This document shows positions 1 through 10,538 of a DNA stretch of 64,000 bases, one piece after another. Source of the stretch: Salvia splendens (Eukaryota; Streptophyta; Magnoliopsida; Lamiales; Lamiaceae); the NCBI RefSeq assembly GCF_004379255.2, contig NC_056048.1, positions 992,001 to 1,056,000 of the forward strand. The letters run 5' to 3'. Below the pieces are notes generated by a model. It saw only the letters and a program-made list of their open reading frames with translations. It made no database searches and was not told the origin of the DNA. Every line of letters begins with the position of its first letter. The stretch's first letter is position 1. The translations under genes and the position numbers were made by a program.

Positions 1-1366
1 GTTTGATCCGATCGACGACGAGGAGCTTCGGAACATGTTTTCCGACGAGCTCGTCGCGGTCGGATCGTAGTCGAATCCGTCCAGCGTCAACCCCTCCACG
101 CCGTCCGAACGAAGGGATTGAGAAGAGGGCCGCGACGGAGCTCCACCGCGTTCAGCCAAAGGCTGAACCGGTGGAGGTCGACAGCTCCGATAAAGCGGCG
201 GAGGCGCCGCAGATAAATAAATCTTCCGGCAAAGCCCCCCGGAGATCCTAAGCGAATCAAAAGGTAAAATTCTGTTAAATTAATTTTGTCACTGTTTTTC
301 TTTTAATAAATTGCAAATTTAATCAATAATTTTTGAAATCTTTAAACGAATAATTTTATTTTGACAAAAATCGACCATATTAATTTTTCGTACTTTATTC
401 TCTTTTATATTTCATTTCATTTTTTTCTGTTTAGCAAAATACACTAAAATTAATTTTTCTCTATTAGCTTGAAAGGAAGAAGAAAATATTAAATTGTGCT
501 AGGATCGTCGACTAAAATTAATTTTTCTCTATTAGCTTGAAAGGAAGAAGAAAATATTAAATTGTGTTAGGATCGTCGACTGCAACATTAGTTTGATATT
601 GTCCGCTTTAGGTCAAGCCCGCACGAATTTGTTTTTGGGTCACTCCCAAAAGGCCTCAAACTAATTGGGGTTGGACATGAATTATATACACCTTCCAACT
701 TCCCTCACTCATCCAATTGTGGGATAGGTTTGTAACCCAACAAATTGATCCCTCTATTAATTAGTATATCTAGATAAATAAATATTTACACCTTCTCTCC
801 AAAAAAAAATTGTTTGTATTTTCATTTTGGTTTGCACATTAAAATTAGTCACATTCTATTAAACGAGACATGACTCATATCCACTATAAATATTGAAAAA
901 ATGTTTTGTAAATATTGTATTGTCCACTGCAAATAGTTTTGGTAGTGGACGGAAGCAATATTCATTATGTTAAGTATTTTGTCAATTATTCAATTTTAAT
1001 ATGCATAATAGTAATAATTTTATTAAACTCTCCTGCAGAATCATGGCAAACAGGCAGTCAGCCCAGAGGTCAAGAGTGAGAAAGCTGCAATACATTTCCG
1101 AGCTTGAAAGGAGTGTTACAACATTACAGGCACATCAAATAATTAAATAACATAGTTAAATGTTTATTTCATAGTTAAATGTTTATTTCTCTTTTCATGC
1201 TAATTAATTGCCAAAAAAGTAATTATGATAATATTATAGACAGAGGTATCTGCATTGTCGCCAACAGTAGCATTTCTGGACCATCAAAGGCTGCTATTGA
1301 ATGTGGATAACTCTGCTATTAAGCAGAGGCTAGCAACATTGGCTCAAGACAAAATATTCAAAGATG
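1..1366 (+). pseudogene. Group E bZIP transcription factor remnant (bZIP34/61-like), 5' end outside window
   Basis: Three pieces of a plant bZIP gene are visible. Piece 1 (1-263) has the acidic/Ser-rich region and ends with the codons for DPKRIK before a GT donor. Piece 2 (1039-1129) encodes the basic region and first leucine heptads (ANRQSAQRSRVRKLQYISEL). Piece 3 (1240-1366) encodes the rest of the zipper (VAFLDHQRLLLNVDNSA, LAQDKIFKD). The protein would be a DNA-binding dimer in the nucleus. Damage is clear. Piece 1 has an in-frame TAG near 68-70, and its homology moves through all three frames; one shift lies at a run of six C around 235-240. The donor after piece 2 is GC in a poor context, and no exon for the usual C-terminal segment follows 1366. 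Family assignment is firm. Calling it a pseudogene is inference; sequencing errors at homopolymers could explain part of it. Confidence 0.8.
443..578. repeat. 68-bp tandem duplication in the bZIP intron
   Basis: Positions 443-510 and 511-578 are two head-to-tail copies of the same 68 bp. They differ at one base (GTGCTAGG versus GTGTTAGG). The duplication lies in the first intron of the bZIP remnant and looks recent. Confidence 0.9.
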
Positions 1367-2208
1367 GTAACCATATTCTATTTTTCAATTATAAAAAAAT
1401 GTTCTATAATATTTCAGCTCGTCTTGGGTCAGAAGTCTCATTTTTATTAACTCAATTCATTGCATTATAAATTTTGTAATATAGTAGGGATGAGGCTCAC
1501 CTTTCACTCGTTTATTTCTCTTGGATTACACACCCAATTAATTCATTAAAATCTACGTGAAACTATGAAATTTAGTCAAATTTAGTGATATACACACCCA
1601 ATTAACAACCCATTTAATCTGTGAAATTTAGACAAATTCCAATAGTCACAAAAGATTTGAAAGTGAAATGTTAAATCACGAAGTTTTAACTTTTTTCAAT
1701 TGTCTCATTTGTGTACAAATTGACATCTTTTGGTGATACTCAAACGATACCGATGTTTCAGATACGATGTCAACATATAACAATAATGTCAATACAATAT
1801 CTTATTTAAACTCGGTTCGCATTTATATGATGCAAATTGATGACATTCGTATGTTTTTATCATGGTTGACATTTTTATAAAGAAAGTTGACATTTATATA
1901 TTTTAATCTTGGTGATTCATTCTCGTAAATCCAACCATCAATATTAGATTGTTATCCACAAAGATAGTTTAGTAGGGCTCTACCTAACTATTAGTGCCAA
2001 TATTACATGTTAGCATACTTATAAGGGTAACATATGTTGCTCTTCATATTTTTTATTTAATAGTTTTGTAACACATCCAAAAATTAGGATTGTAGAACAT
2101 GAATATGCATTTACCTTCCAAAAATCCAAAATAAATCTCTCTCTCGCCATGGAAGCACACAATATCTAGGCTAACATTACAAACAACTTAACAACACATT
2201 CCACATAC
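1367..2208. other. AT-rich spacer with one arm of a possible foldback repeat
   Basis: I see no gene here. The stretch at about 1620-1750 (tcaattgtctcatttgtgtacaaa and following) resembles the arms of the long-inverted-repeat element at 36168-36467, but I could not find its opposite arm. Confidence 0.5.
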
Positions 2209-3552
2209 CTAAAACAGCTTCCTTTTCCTGATCATGAAACTGGACGACCGGATGACCTCATCGTCGGCAAGTAGTGTGTCGGAGAGAATTTTCAACGACT
2301 CGGGCTTGGTGAAGTAGGTGAAGAGAAGGTAGATCCCATCCATGTACGTGTTCGTCTCTCCGGCCTTGTTCTTCTTCTTGATGCTGTACGCGAGTGGGAT
2401 CACGCCACGATTGAACACCTCAACGTACATCCCACCACCTGCTACAAGCAACTGCAAAACAACCCACATTTAACAGAGTTTTACATACACCATAACTTGC
2501 TTAAATGAATATTCGCCCTAAATTGGTCAGGCTGAAGCGCAATTTAGTTGGTAAGACGCTTCTCATTTGCTAGCTTAAAGTATTGTTTTGCTCTTAAATA
2601 AGATGAATTTGCTTTAGTTCACAATGAGAACCTTCGTGACCGTCAATAAATACAACGTAGAGTTGATCGTCTTACAAATGATACATATATGAAACCACAT
2701 AGAGAAAACTATTGATTCTCATTTTGAACTTCAGATTTATAGGAATGAGATACTATCAACGTATTTACATCAATCCTACGAAATTTCCAACCACCAAAAT
2801 GTAAACATTGGAAACCACATTCCCCACAACCTCAATCCCATCCAATTTCACACCAACACAAAAACTATAAACCCAATGTTGTAAAATTATAACATAATTC
2901 ACCATAATCATCTAAAGGTCTATTTGTAAGGGTAGATGACTCCGCTATCTTGAGGTTATCTGATCTAAAATGACCTATAATTTTTGTTCTTACCACGTTT
3001 TTACCTTATCTATCTATACTACATTTATGACAACTATCTATCAATCGACTCAATTTCTCAATTAATGGTTCCCTAAATACGTCGATAGAATCTCATTCCT
3101 ATAAACCGTTCTCTAACACTCACTTGGAACACGATCAACTCAACTTCAAATTCATCGATAACAGGAACGCAATTACACTTCGTTCTTGATTCACCCAAAA
3201 CTTCTTAAAAATCAACAAAATAAACAAAATTCATTACCTCTTCATATTTTTGAGTGAATGTGAGGCGCTCGTCCTCCGACATGTCGGGGCGGAGGACGAC
3301 CATGGTCTCGTACTTCCGGAGCCCGGGTGAGCACTGCGGCTCCTCCTTGTCCTCCGCCTCCGGCGGCGCGTCGCCGCCTTCGAGGTCCCTCTCGAAGTAA
3401 GCGAGGTCGAATTCGGCTGTGAAAGCCGAATTCGGCCTCGCTCTTCCCGGGGTTCGGATTTTGAGGGAGGAGAAGGCGGAGAGGGAAGTGAGGGAGGGTG
3501 GCGGCTTCGACACCGTGAGAGCACACGACGGTGGAGATGCTGAAGAAGCCAT
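2209..3552 (-). CDS. RPS6: Plastid 30S ribosomal protein bS6 (chloroplast-targeted)
   Basis: Two exons on the minus strand, 3238-3552 and 2209-2451, join in phase 0 across a GT-AG intron (donor GAG|GTAATG, acceptor TTTTGCAG|TTG) to give 185 residues. Residues 1 to about 50 are rich in Ser, Pro and Ala and lack acidic residues, as expected of a chloroplast transit peptide. The S6 domain follows, starting at LRKYETMVVLRPDMSEDE and continuing in exon 2 with NRGVIPLAYSIKKKN and the aromatic stretch IYLLFTYFTKPES. It ends with the basic tail SSSFMIRKRKLF. bS6 binds 16S rRNA with bS18 in the small-subunit platform. The gene looks intact, and the start is the first Met before the transit peptide. 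An acidic insert, EAEDKEEPQC, precedes the domain, as in plant plastid S6 proteins. Confidence 0.93.
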
Positions 3553-4074
3553 TGTTGTTTTGTTTGGATTTGGAGCGGTTGTGATTTCTAGTTGGTAGAT
3601 AAGGTGGTCAAAGTTAAACGCGACTTTACTTTGCTCAAAACGCGACTTTTCTATTGGAATCTCAAACTCATTCTTGTATAGTAAAATAAAAGTAAGAATT
3701 TAAAGTTAAGGATTGAGGAAATAGAACTCGTGACATTTAGACACGATTGAAAAATTAAGTACTCTGGATATACTATCATAATATGTAATTGGTGTTAATT
3801 TTTATGTTATTATTTAATTAACATATTTGTTTCATAAACTAATATATTGATTTATGTTTTTCATCACGCCACACACCAATAGGCACTCGAACGACCCTTA
3901 TGAAAATTGTATGTGACGACAATCTTCTATGTTATAGTAATATTAACAAGCTTATATTTTTTACTATCTTTTACCTTAAAAAGAAACAAAACAAGAAAAA
4001 AAATCCTTAAACTAGACAACTAATTGCTTTATTAATCTTAGAAATATCTCTTTTGCACATTATTTATCATCCAA
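3553..4074. other. Spacer and presumed RPS6 promoter region
   Basis: AT-rich sequence between the RPS6 start codon and the tRNA gene. It must hold the minus-strand RPS6 promoter, but I see no clear TATA box and no further gene. Confidence 0.4.
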
Positions 4075-4148
4075 GGTCCCGTAGCTCAGTTGGTTAGAGC
4101 GTTGGTCTTATGAGCCGAAGGTCGCGGGTTCGAGCCCCGCCGGGACCA
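4075..4148 (+). tRNA. tRNA-Ile with anticodon UAU
   Basis: A 74-nt cloverleaf folds cleanly. The acceptor stem GGTCCCG/CGGGACC is perfect, the D stem is GCTC/GAGC, the T stem is GCGGG/CCCGC, and the T loop is TTCGAGC. The anticodon stem TTGGT/GCCGA has two G-T pairs. The seven-base loop CTTATGA places TAT at 4109-4111, which reads AUA isoleucine codons. The A box (TAGCTCAGTTGG) and B box (GGTTCGAGCCC) are present, there is no intron, and CCA is not encoded beyond the normal terminal A. The nuclear-type sequence and AT-rich flanks argue against an organellar insert. Confidence 0.93.
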
Positions 4149-5905
4149 ATCGGATCTGTTAATATTTTTTATTGTTTTAAAATAAAATAATATAAAATAC
4201 TACACAACTCTATTAAAAAATTTTGTTAGCATTTTTTCCTATATTACAACCTTGGGCTTCCATAATGTTTTATTGGGAAAATGATATAAAACATTTGTCA
4301 CCTAAGCATCAAAACAACGTGATAAGGAACCAAAAAGATAAGGAGATTGAGCTGCGAACAACAATGAATATGACTATACCACATAGCATGATTAAAATTT
4401 CTATAACTACTAAGTATTTTTCCAAGTAAAAGAGACTATGGATCAATGGCGGATCCAAAAAATGGAAACTCATGGAGTCAGAGACAGGTCATTGCTTATG
4501 TCGGAAGGCAAAGAGAGTGCGATAGTCGTTGCTGGCAATAGAAGACAAATGGCGAATAAAACTAAAAATCAGTCCTATAAGGTTGGGATAGAGCCACCGC
4601 ACCATGGGGTCAACGACATCTCCAAATTACGAATTAAGATGCTATTCTTCACTCTTCTAGGACTCATGCGGCGAATTAAGATGTACCAACAACCATTGAC
4701 AGATAGTCACCATGCCTATGCAAAACATTTTATTTATCTTTTTTTAAATTTACTTCTTGTTGTTTGTGTGTGAGGTAAGACAGCATTTAAACTAGATTTC
4801 AAAAGATTTTAAAGGCACTGCAGGGTAGGGGACCATGAATACATTGATGACTAAGTTCCAAATATTGATGTGTGTGTAATAAGAGGGCATCTTCTTTATT
4901 TTGCCATCTCATTTCTTAGCCCATTGGATCTTCTAGTATTGTTCACTGAGGCACGATGCAAGTCTCATTTACTGAAACATACCTCATATTTGAAGAAACT
5001 AGTTGTGGTCTTATTTATTGAAAGTGTATCCCACAAGTAGAGGAGAGATACTAACTAAATGCGGTCTCATTCATTGAAGCATACCCCATACATAGTTCAA
5101 TTTCTTTTTACTTCACAAATTCGATACAGTATAACTCAATTCGTACTAGTATTTAGTTTGATCTTATTCGTTGAAGCATATCTGACATGTAAAAGGAGAT
5201 CAATCAAACCTAGGGATGTTCTATCTGAAAACTAATTGATAATAGGAGGAGCGACCCTTATCCGGCCTGACTCGGGGGGCTTGATGTTGGTGGAAAACGA
5301 CCATTATCCGAACGCTCCCCAACACCCGAGTACGGATGGAGACGGGGAAGGATGAGTAGCTTTACCTATTCCTTTTGTTGGACTAAAGAAGTTGATGAGC
5401 TTTCAAGTAGTAAAAGCAAAATAAGAAATAATTAATGACTTCCAACTATCCCTTTGACACCATTAATTTCTCTTCAAGAAACAACGTAATTATTCCTAGT
5501 TGTCTCATCTAAATTATAATCCTACTAATAAACAGCTCAAAGTAATTGTATTTTTTTCATAGAAAATGCCAGATTAATGGCATTCAATAAAATAAAATTC
5601 AAACTCACTTGATCAAACCTCAAGCAACATGACATAACACCAAATTAAAAGCAGTTATTGAGTTGAATACATGACACTAAACATACTAAAAACAAAGTAG
5701 CAGACGAGAAACGAAACAATACATTACACGTAGACGATCAGAGTATCTCGATCTTCTTCCTCGTCTTCCGCACAAATTCTCGATCGCTCTAATTAAAATT
5801 ATTGTAATATCCATTAGACAGACACGAATAAAGATCTAGATTCATAACGGATACTATTCCATATTTAAAATTTTAAATTTTAAACACAACCGTTAGAGAA
5901 CTTAC
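4149..5905. other. Intergenic region without a supported gene
   Basis: A 111-codon open frame at 4438-4773 has no recognisable domain and is probably chance. At about 5240-5360 there is a short GC-richer block (cgacccttatccggcctgac and following) of unknown origin. The region 5690-5905 is likely the 3' flank of the minus-strand TCP gene. Confidence 0.4.
4165..4170 (+). terminator. Pol III T-run terminator of the tRNA
   Basis: Six T residues lie 17 bp after the end of the tRNA gene, the usual RNA polymerase III stop signal. Confidence 0.75.
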
Positions 5906-5912
5906 TTACTTA

Positions 5913-6680
5913 TCAGTGACGAGAGCCGGAGGAGGCGGAGGACGGCTTATCGGAATAGCCGCTGCCGCGCTCGTCCTCGTTTCGCGCGTGGATGGCGAAT
6001 CCGGAGAAGCCGGAGGCGAATGGATCGGCGGCGGATGAATCCATCCAGGCGCGAATTGAAGGTGTGTTATTGGACTGAAGGGTTCCCCTCTGTGAAACAA
6101 ATTGATTTTGACCTAACATTTGCTGAAATTGGTGGTGCTCCGCCCATCCTTCGATTCCGATCTGAATCGGATTCTGCTGCGGCGGCGGCGGCTGGTGGTG
6201 GTGGAGGAGAATCGGCTCCTGAAAAGACTGCAGCGAGAGCCTCAAATCCTGGCTCCGGAGCAAATCGGAGTCGGCGAAGGTGTGAAACAGCCGCATCGCG
6301 GCGGATCCGCCTTCCGCCGCCGGGAAACACGAATTGGCGGCGTCGGCGGCGGCGGAGGGGTCGAGAGAGGGCGGAGGGAAGGCGGAATTGGAATTGCCGG
6401 CGTCGGCGGAGGGGGTGGGGTGCCAGGGGGGGAGCTGAGCGAGGTCGTCGATGGCGGATTTGGCGTGGCGGAGGAGCCAATCGACGGCCTTGCTGGGGCG
6501 GTCGTAGCCGAGGCGGTCCTGGACGTCGTAGAATTGGATGGCGGTGTTGGCGGCGAGGCGGACGCGGCGGTCGCGGGGGCCCTTGGCGGTGGAGACCTTG
6601 CTGTGGCGGTCCTTTTTGCCGGTGGAGCGGACGATGTAGCCGCCGTCCACCGCCACGATCTCGCCGCCGGCGTTCCTCAT
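5913..6680 (-). CDS. Class II CIN-type TCP transcription factor (TCP4-like), miR319-regulated
   Basis: A single-exon frame of 255 residues. The TCP basic helix-loop-helix domain spans residues about 20-80: [20 protein letters not shown] is the basic part, then [20 protein letters not shown] and the second helix ending LAQLPPW. The sequence matches the CIN subclass (TCP2/3/4/10/24), nuclear proteins that restrain leaf-margin cell division and promote maturation. A miR319 site encoding QRGTLQSN lies in the C-terminal half. The protein is short for the subclass (often 350-420 residues), with only 20 residues before the domain, so either the start has moved or it is a compact paralogue. His/Gln/Pro-rich low complexity lies around residues 155-170. 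Just upstream in mRNA sense is a TTCCACAG sequence that could be a splice acceptor for a leader intron. A large LTR element begins 58 bp upstream of the start codon. Confidence 0.9.
   Translation of the reverse strand: MRNAGGEIVAVDGGYIVRSTGKKDRHSKVSTAKGPRDRRVRLAANTAIQFYDVQDRLGYDRPSKAVDWLLRHAKSAIDDLAQLPPWHPTPSADAGNSNSAFPPPSLDPSAAADAANSCFPAAEGGSAAMRLFHTFADSDLLRSQDLRLSLQSFQEPILLHHHQPPPPQQNPIQIGIEGWAEHHQFQQMLGQNQFVSQRGTLQSNNTPSIRAWMDSSAADPFASGFSGFAIHARNEDERGSGYSDKPSSASSGSRH
6070..6090 (-). promoter_or_regulatory. miR319 target site in the TCP coding sequence
   Basis: In mRNA sense the site reads GAGGGGAACCCTTCAGTCCA plus A. The 13 bases at its 3' end pair perfectly with the 5' end of miR319 (UUGGACUGAAGGG); mismatches lie on the other side. 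It falls in the TCP4-type QRG-LQSN codon block where miR319 sites sit in this subclass, so post-transcriptional repression by miR319 is expected. Confidence 0.88.
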
Positions 6681-6738
6681 AAGCGCGAAAAAATCAGCTG
6701 TGGAATAATGTTTGGATTATAAAATATTTCATTTAAAG

Positions 6739-7418
6739 TGATGAATCCGCGAATTTCTGATGTTTGTGAATGCTGGTAGAGAATAAAGATCACGACACAA
6801 AGGATTTACGTGGTTCGATTTACTGAGGTAAATCTACGTCCACGGGAAGAAAAGAGGGCAGAGTTGTATTGCTTGATCTGTTTTCTACAGCTTACAAATA
6901 CAAACTTGCTATTTGATATTTTATCTCTAGAGAAAAATGAGAGAATCCCCTAATCTATCTGATCTAAGTTCTATTTATACATTGAACTAAGATCGTGGCT
7001 TGCGTCACCACTAATGATGGTTGTGGATGTCGTGGAGGTCATGCGATCCTGCATGGGCCCACTATCCTGCATGAGTTAATGACTGCTTGACACCACTAAA
7101 TAGATCGTGGGTGTAGTGGAGATCGTGGAGGTTCTGACATGAGTTGACTACCTCCCAGTTCGGTCAAATACTGAGACCGAACTGCTGAACTATTGCCGAG
7201 CAGCTTTTGCCGATCTGAGAGTAAAGCTTGATTGGTCGGCTTTTACCGAGCTGTAGGCTGGGACCGAACTCTTTGGTAATGCCGAACTGATTGGTTGGCT
7301 TTTACCGAGCTGTAGGCTGGGGCCGAACTCTTTGGTAATGCCGATCTGATACTCTTCCTTGGGCTTTGGGCTGATGGGCCGTCACTGCTGTCGGGCTTGT
7401 TTAGTCCGTACTCCATCA
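6739..7418 (-). repeat. Left LTR (3' LTR in element sense)
   Basis: 680 bp, TG...CA, same sequence as 11601-12280. In element sense it contains the block GTGGACGTAGAT...TCGAACCACGTAAATCC near its end, which is also seen in the LTR of the Copia element at 41365. Confidence 0.93.
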
Positions 7419-7531
7419 CTACCCCCCCCGAAAAGCGAAGTGAATCACTTCGGCGAAGCGAGTCACTTCGGCATTCTGGATAAAGGTACGGGGTAAGTTG
7501 ATGTTTGTCCTCGGTCTTATGAAGTAAACTT

Positions 7532-8077
7532 CTTTGACCGGACTCGTCTTTGGTCTGATGAAATAAACATCTTTGACCGGACTCGTCTTTGGTCTGATGA
7601 AATAAACATCTTTGACCGGACTCGTCTTTGGTCTGATGAAATAAACATCTTTGACCGGACTCGTCTTTGGTCTGATGAAATAAACATCTTTGACCGGACT
7701 CGTCTTTGGTCTGATGAAATAAACATCTTTGACCGGACTCGTCTTTGGTCTGATGAAATAAACTTCTTTGACCGGACTCGTCTTTGGTCTGATGAAATAA
7801 ACATCTTTGACCGGACTCGTATTTGGTCTGATGAAATAAACATCTTTGACCGGACTCGTCTTTGGTCTGATGAAATAAACATCTTTGACCGGACTCGTCT
7901 TTGGTCTGATGAAATAAACATCTTTGACCGGACTCGTCTTTGGTCTGATGAAATAAACATCTTTGACCGGACTCGTCTTTGGTCTGATGAAATAAACATC
8001 TTTGACCGGACTCGTCTTTGGTCTGATGAAATAAACATCTTTGACCGGACTCGTCTTTGGTCTGATGAAATAAACAT
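7532..8077 (-). repeat. 39-bp minisatellite, 14 units, with an open frame on the minus strand
   Basis: Fourteen near-identical 39-bp units (tctgatgaaataaacatctt and following) run head to tail. Because 39 is a multiple of three, the minus strand stays open and would encode 14 copies of the 13-residue unit MFISSDQRRVRSK, with rare M-to-K and R-to-I changes. The array is inside the outer LTR element next to its 3' LTR. An open frame is expected trivially for such a period, so I do not claim it is translated. Confidence 0.9.
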
Positions 8078-8079
8078 CT

Positions 8080-8376
8080 TGTTTAAGCCGAATTGTGGTC
8101 TTGTATCCTCTTTAGAAGCTTGGACTCACAATCGTTGGCTTGCAGCTCGTTTCAGACGAACTGCTTGTTTAAGCCGAATTGTGGTCTTGTATCCTCTTTA
8201 GAAGCTTTGACTCACAATCGTTGGCTTGCAGCTCGTTTCAGACGAACTGCTTGTTTAAGCCGAATTGTGGTCTTGTATCCTCTTTAGAAGCTTGGACTCA
8301 CAATCGTTGGCTTGCAGCTCGTTTCAGACGAACTGCTTGTTTAAGCCGAATTGTGGTCTTGTATCCTCTTTAGAAG
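8080..8376. repeat. 86-bp tandem array, left part
   Basis: About 3.5 units of an 86-bp sequence (cttgtttaagccgaattgtg and following, ending in cgtttcagacgaactg). The array is cut at 8376 by the nested LTR element and continues at 10940. Confidence 0.9.
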
Positions 8377-8777
8377 TGTTAAGGACTTAATCCCTAACGA
8401 TCCGATAAAACGGACAATAACGAGATAAAGATAATCCGGCGCCCGTGAGGGTCGGCGGAGATAAAGATCTGGGCGGCTGTGCGCGGGTTCCAACCCGTCG
8501 GGCAACGGCTACAGATCAGATATACGTTCCGGCTGTGCGCGGAGACCTTCCGTCGGGCAGCAGGTAGCGTAGGGAATTATGGATTCAAAGCATAACTCGA
8601 GGCATTTGGCCAAAATAATATATTTGTTGATGGATGATTAAATATGATAACAAGCTCTCCTATTTATAATACTAGAATACTACCCTAACTTATTGAATAA
8701 GAAAACTAAGATATGGAAAAGATTTGCTAAATCCCTATAATATCTAAACTAAATAAATATAATATAGGTTCGTATCA
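8377..8777 (-). repeat. Left LTR of the nested element
   Basis: 401 bp, TG...CA, matching 10539-10939. In element sense it has a TATA-like ATTATAAATAGG segment. Confidence 0.92.
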
Positions 8778-10377
8778 ACTCCCCCACGGTTAAAATCCAC
8801 CTTGTCCTCAAGGTGGGAACCACGAAGCTACGAAGAGTTGAAAGAAGCAGCTTTGGCGATTTATCTCCTCCTGGATCAAATGCCCACCGAATAGTTGGGC
8901 GTCTCCCTTCATCATTTCCACCCAAAATCACCAATAGAGAACCGTGTTGGGTATAAGATATGGTGGACACCCCCGCCACATTGTTGTCACGACAATTCAA
9001 CGCTGAAATGAAAAGTTTTGCCACACCTCCATGAATGCTCAAACACGGCGTGTCATTTCCCGGAGGAATCAACCTTGCATCTTTGTCGAACGATGTTGAT
9101 CGATGATTCATATTTGGATCATCACTGACATTCAAATCCACATTGACACAAGCAATTACGGGCAAATCGGTATAAGCACTATCTCCTTTCTTGCCCCAAC
9201 AATTTCCAACGACATTTTTGGATGACACTTGAACAACATTGAGTGAGGCGATTATCTTCTCCACTTCACCAATAGAACCATCCTCCTCTTTATCTACTAG
9301 CAATGTCTCCTCCTTTTCACCAATCTTCTCATCATATACCCCAACGAGCACTTGTGGTGGCTCATTGTCGTTCTTGACAATCCCTTTGTTCTTGATGAAC
9401 TCTCCAGGGGACTCGTTGTTTGGAACATCAGGAGGAGCGCCATCATTGTGAACATCGGTAATGTCATTGGGAACCTCAACACCGAATACTATCGTGGGAG
9501 TATTATCAGTTTTTTCTTCGGCTAAATTCTCATCTTGAATGTTCTTCTCAAACGACCCGTTCAAACTGGCGAGCAAAGCGGCTTGCTCTAACCTATAAAT
9601 ACGTAATTTCTCATTGTAATCGTCTAAGGCCGCTTGTTGGACAGGAGTGAGTGATTGAACCATGAGATTGGGAGTATTGGGTAGACCACACTGCTTCCCC
9701 GAATCAATAAACTTGCTGGACTGTTGTGGCCGATGCGTGACGCCGGACCGTGGCGGGGCAACGACAGTCAACGGAGCTGTGCCGTGACTCAGAAATCGGT
9801 CGGACCGCGGTGACCGGTATGTAGGCTGCTCGGCGCGGCCATTATGAAGATGTTGGTGTCGCCTCGGATACTCCTCAAGCTTCTCGAAGCGGTGATCTGT
9901 GTCGTCGCTCCAAGCCTCGAATTTGTCCAATATGTCCAAAACGCGATCTAGTTTACTGGAAACGGGTTCCTGCCTGTACTTGGGTGGCGGCTGATCATAC
10001 ACCGAGACCTCGTTGAAGGGGCGTTGCCTTGGTGTCTCTCGATAGACAGGTGTGTCCCAACAAGTAGGTCGGCGCTTGGGCGGTGATGGTGAGTACATAT
10101 CTAGCTCGTAGGATGAAGAATGTTGATATGCAGTGGTCCGACGGGTGCATGGTGGGTCCCAGCAAGTGGGCTGTCTCCGACGGGTGCAGGGTGGGTCCCA
10201 GCAAGTGGGCTGTCGGGTGTGGCAGGGGTAAAACGGCTGCACGGGTTGAGGGAAATTGTATTTACGATGGCAATAGCCGGCGTAGTCGTATGACATGTCG
10301 ACGGACTGAATCGTGGTTGTGGTAGAAATGGTGGTGATGATCGTCTGACTTCGACGCGGCACGCGGGAATCCTTCAC
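8749..10377 (-). CDS. Gag-like protein of the nested LTR element
   Basis: A 542-codon frame fills the internal region and ends inside the left LTR. The N-terminal part has repeated PTCWDPPCTRR-type motifs. A predicted coiled segment follows (KLDRVLDILDKFEAWSDDTD, then HRFEKLEE), closely like the start of gag in the neighbouring chromovirus (LGRLLEKFDKFNAWKDETDR). The middle is acidic and low in structure. No protease, zinc knuckle or reverse transcriptase is seen. Near the end, another frame of the same DNA encodes HLEDKVDFNRGG, the conserved tail of chromovirus pol. This suggests an internal deletion derivative that kept gag and the last codons of pol. A role in particle assembly is inferred. 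Confidence 0.7.
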   Translation of the reverse strand: MKDSRVPRRSQTIITTISTTTTIQSVDMSYDYAGYCHRKYNFPQPVQPFYPCHTRQPTCWDPPCTRRRQPTCWDPPCTRRTTAYQHSSSYELDMYSPSPPKRRPTCWDTPVYRETPRQRPFNEVSVYDQPPPKYRQEPVSSKLDRVLDILDKFEAWSDDTDHRFEKLEEYPRRHQHLHNGRAEQPTYRSPRSDRFLSHGTAPLTVVAPPRSGVTHRPQQSSKFIDSGKQCGLPNTPNLMVQSLTPVQQAALDDYNEKLRIYRLEQAALLASLNGSFEKNIQDENLAEEKTDNTPTIVFGVEVPNDITDVHNDGAPPDVPNNESPGEFIKNKGIVKNDNEPPQVLVGVYDEKIGEKEETLLVDKEEDGSIGEVEKIIASLNVVQVSSKNVVGNCWGKKGDSAYTDLPVIACVNVDLNVSDDPNMNHRSTSFDKDARLIPPGNDTPCLSIHGGVAKLFISALNCRDNNVAGVSTISYTQHGSLLVILGGNDEGRRPTIRWAFDPGGDKSPKLLLSTLRSFVVPTLRTRWILTVGELIRTYIIFI

Positions 10378-10538
10378 TTCGGGCGTTGCAGAAGTAGAGT
10401 TGTCCGGCGGCTAGAGCTCGGCGGACAGGCGGGGCTCGACAACCAAAGCAGTTACTGTCGCGGAATGTTTTCCGTCGGGCAGTGGTGTAGCTTTGGTTCG
10501 AGATGGTGGGAGGGTGAGCTCACGATGAAAGCACCAGT

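Noticed and set aside
4438..4773. 111-codon open frame
   Set aside because: No domain, no promoter, unusual composition, isolated in AT-rich spacer; likely chance.
6020..6722. Two long plus-strand open frames opposite the TCP gene
   Set aside because: They are Arg/Gly-rich shadows of a GC-rich coding region, with no domain and no codon logic of their own.
7532..8077. CRISPR-like regular repeats
   Set aside because: The units are contiguous, without unique spacers, and lie in a plant LTR element. This is a minisatellite.
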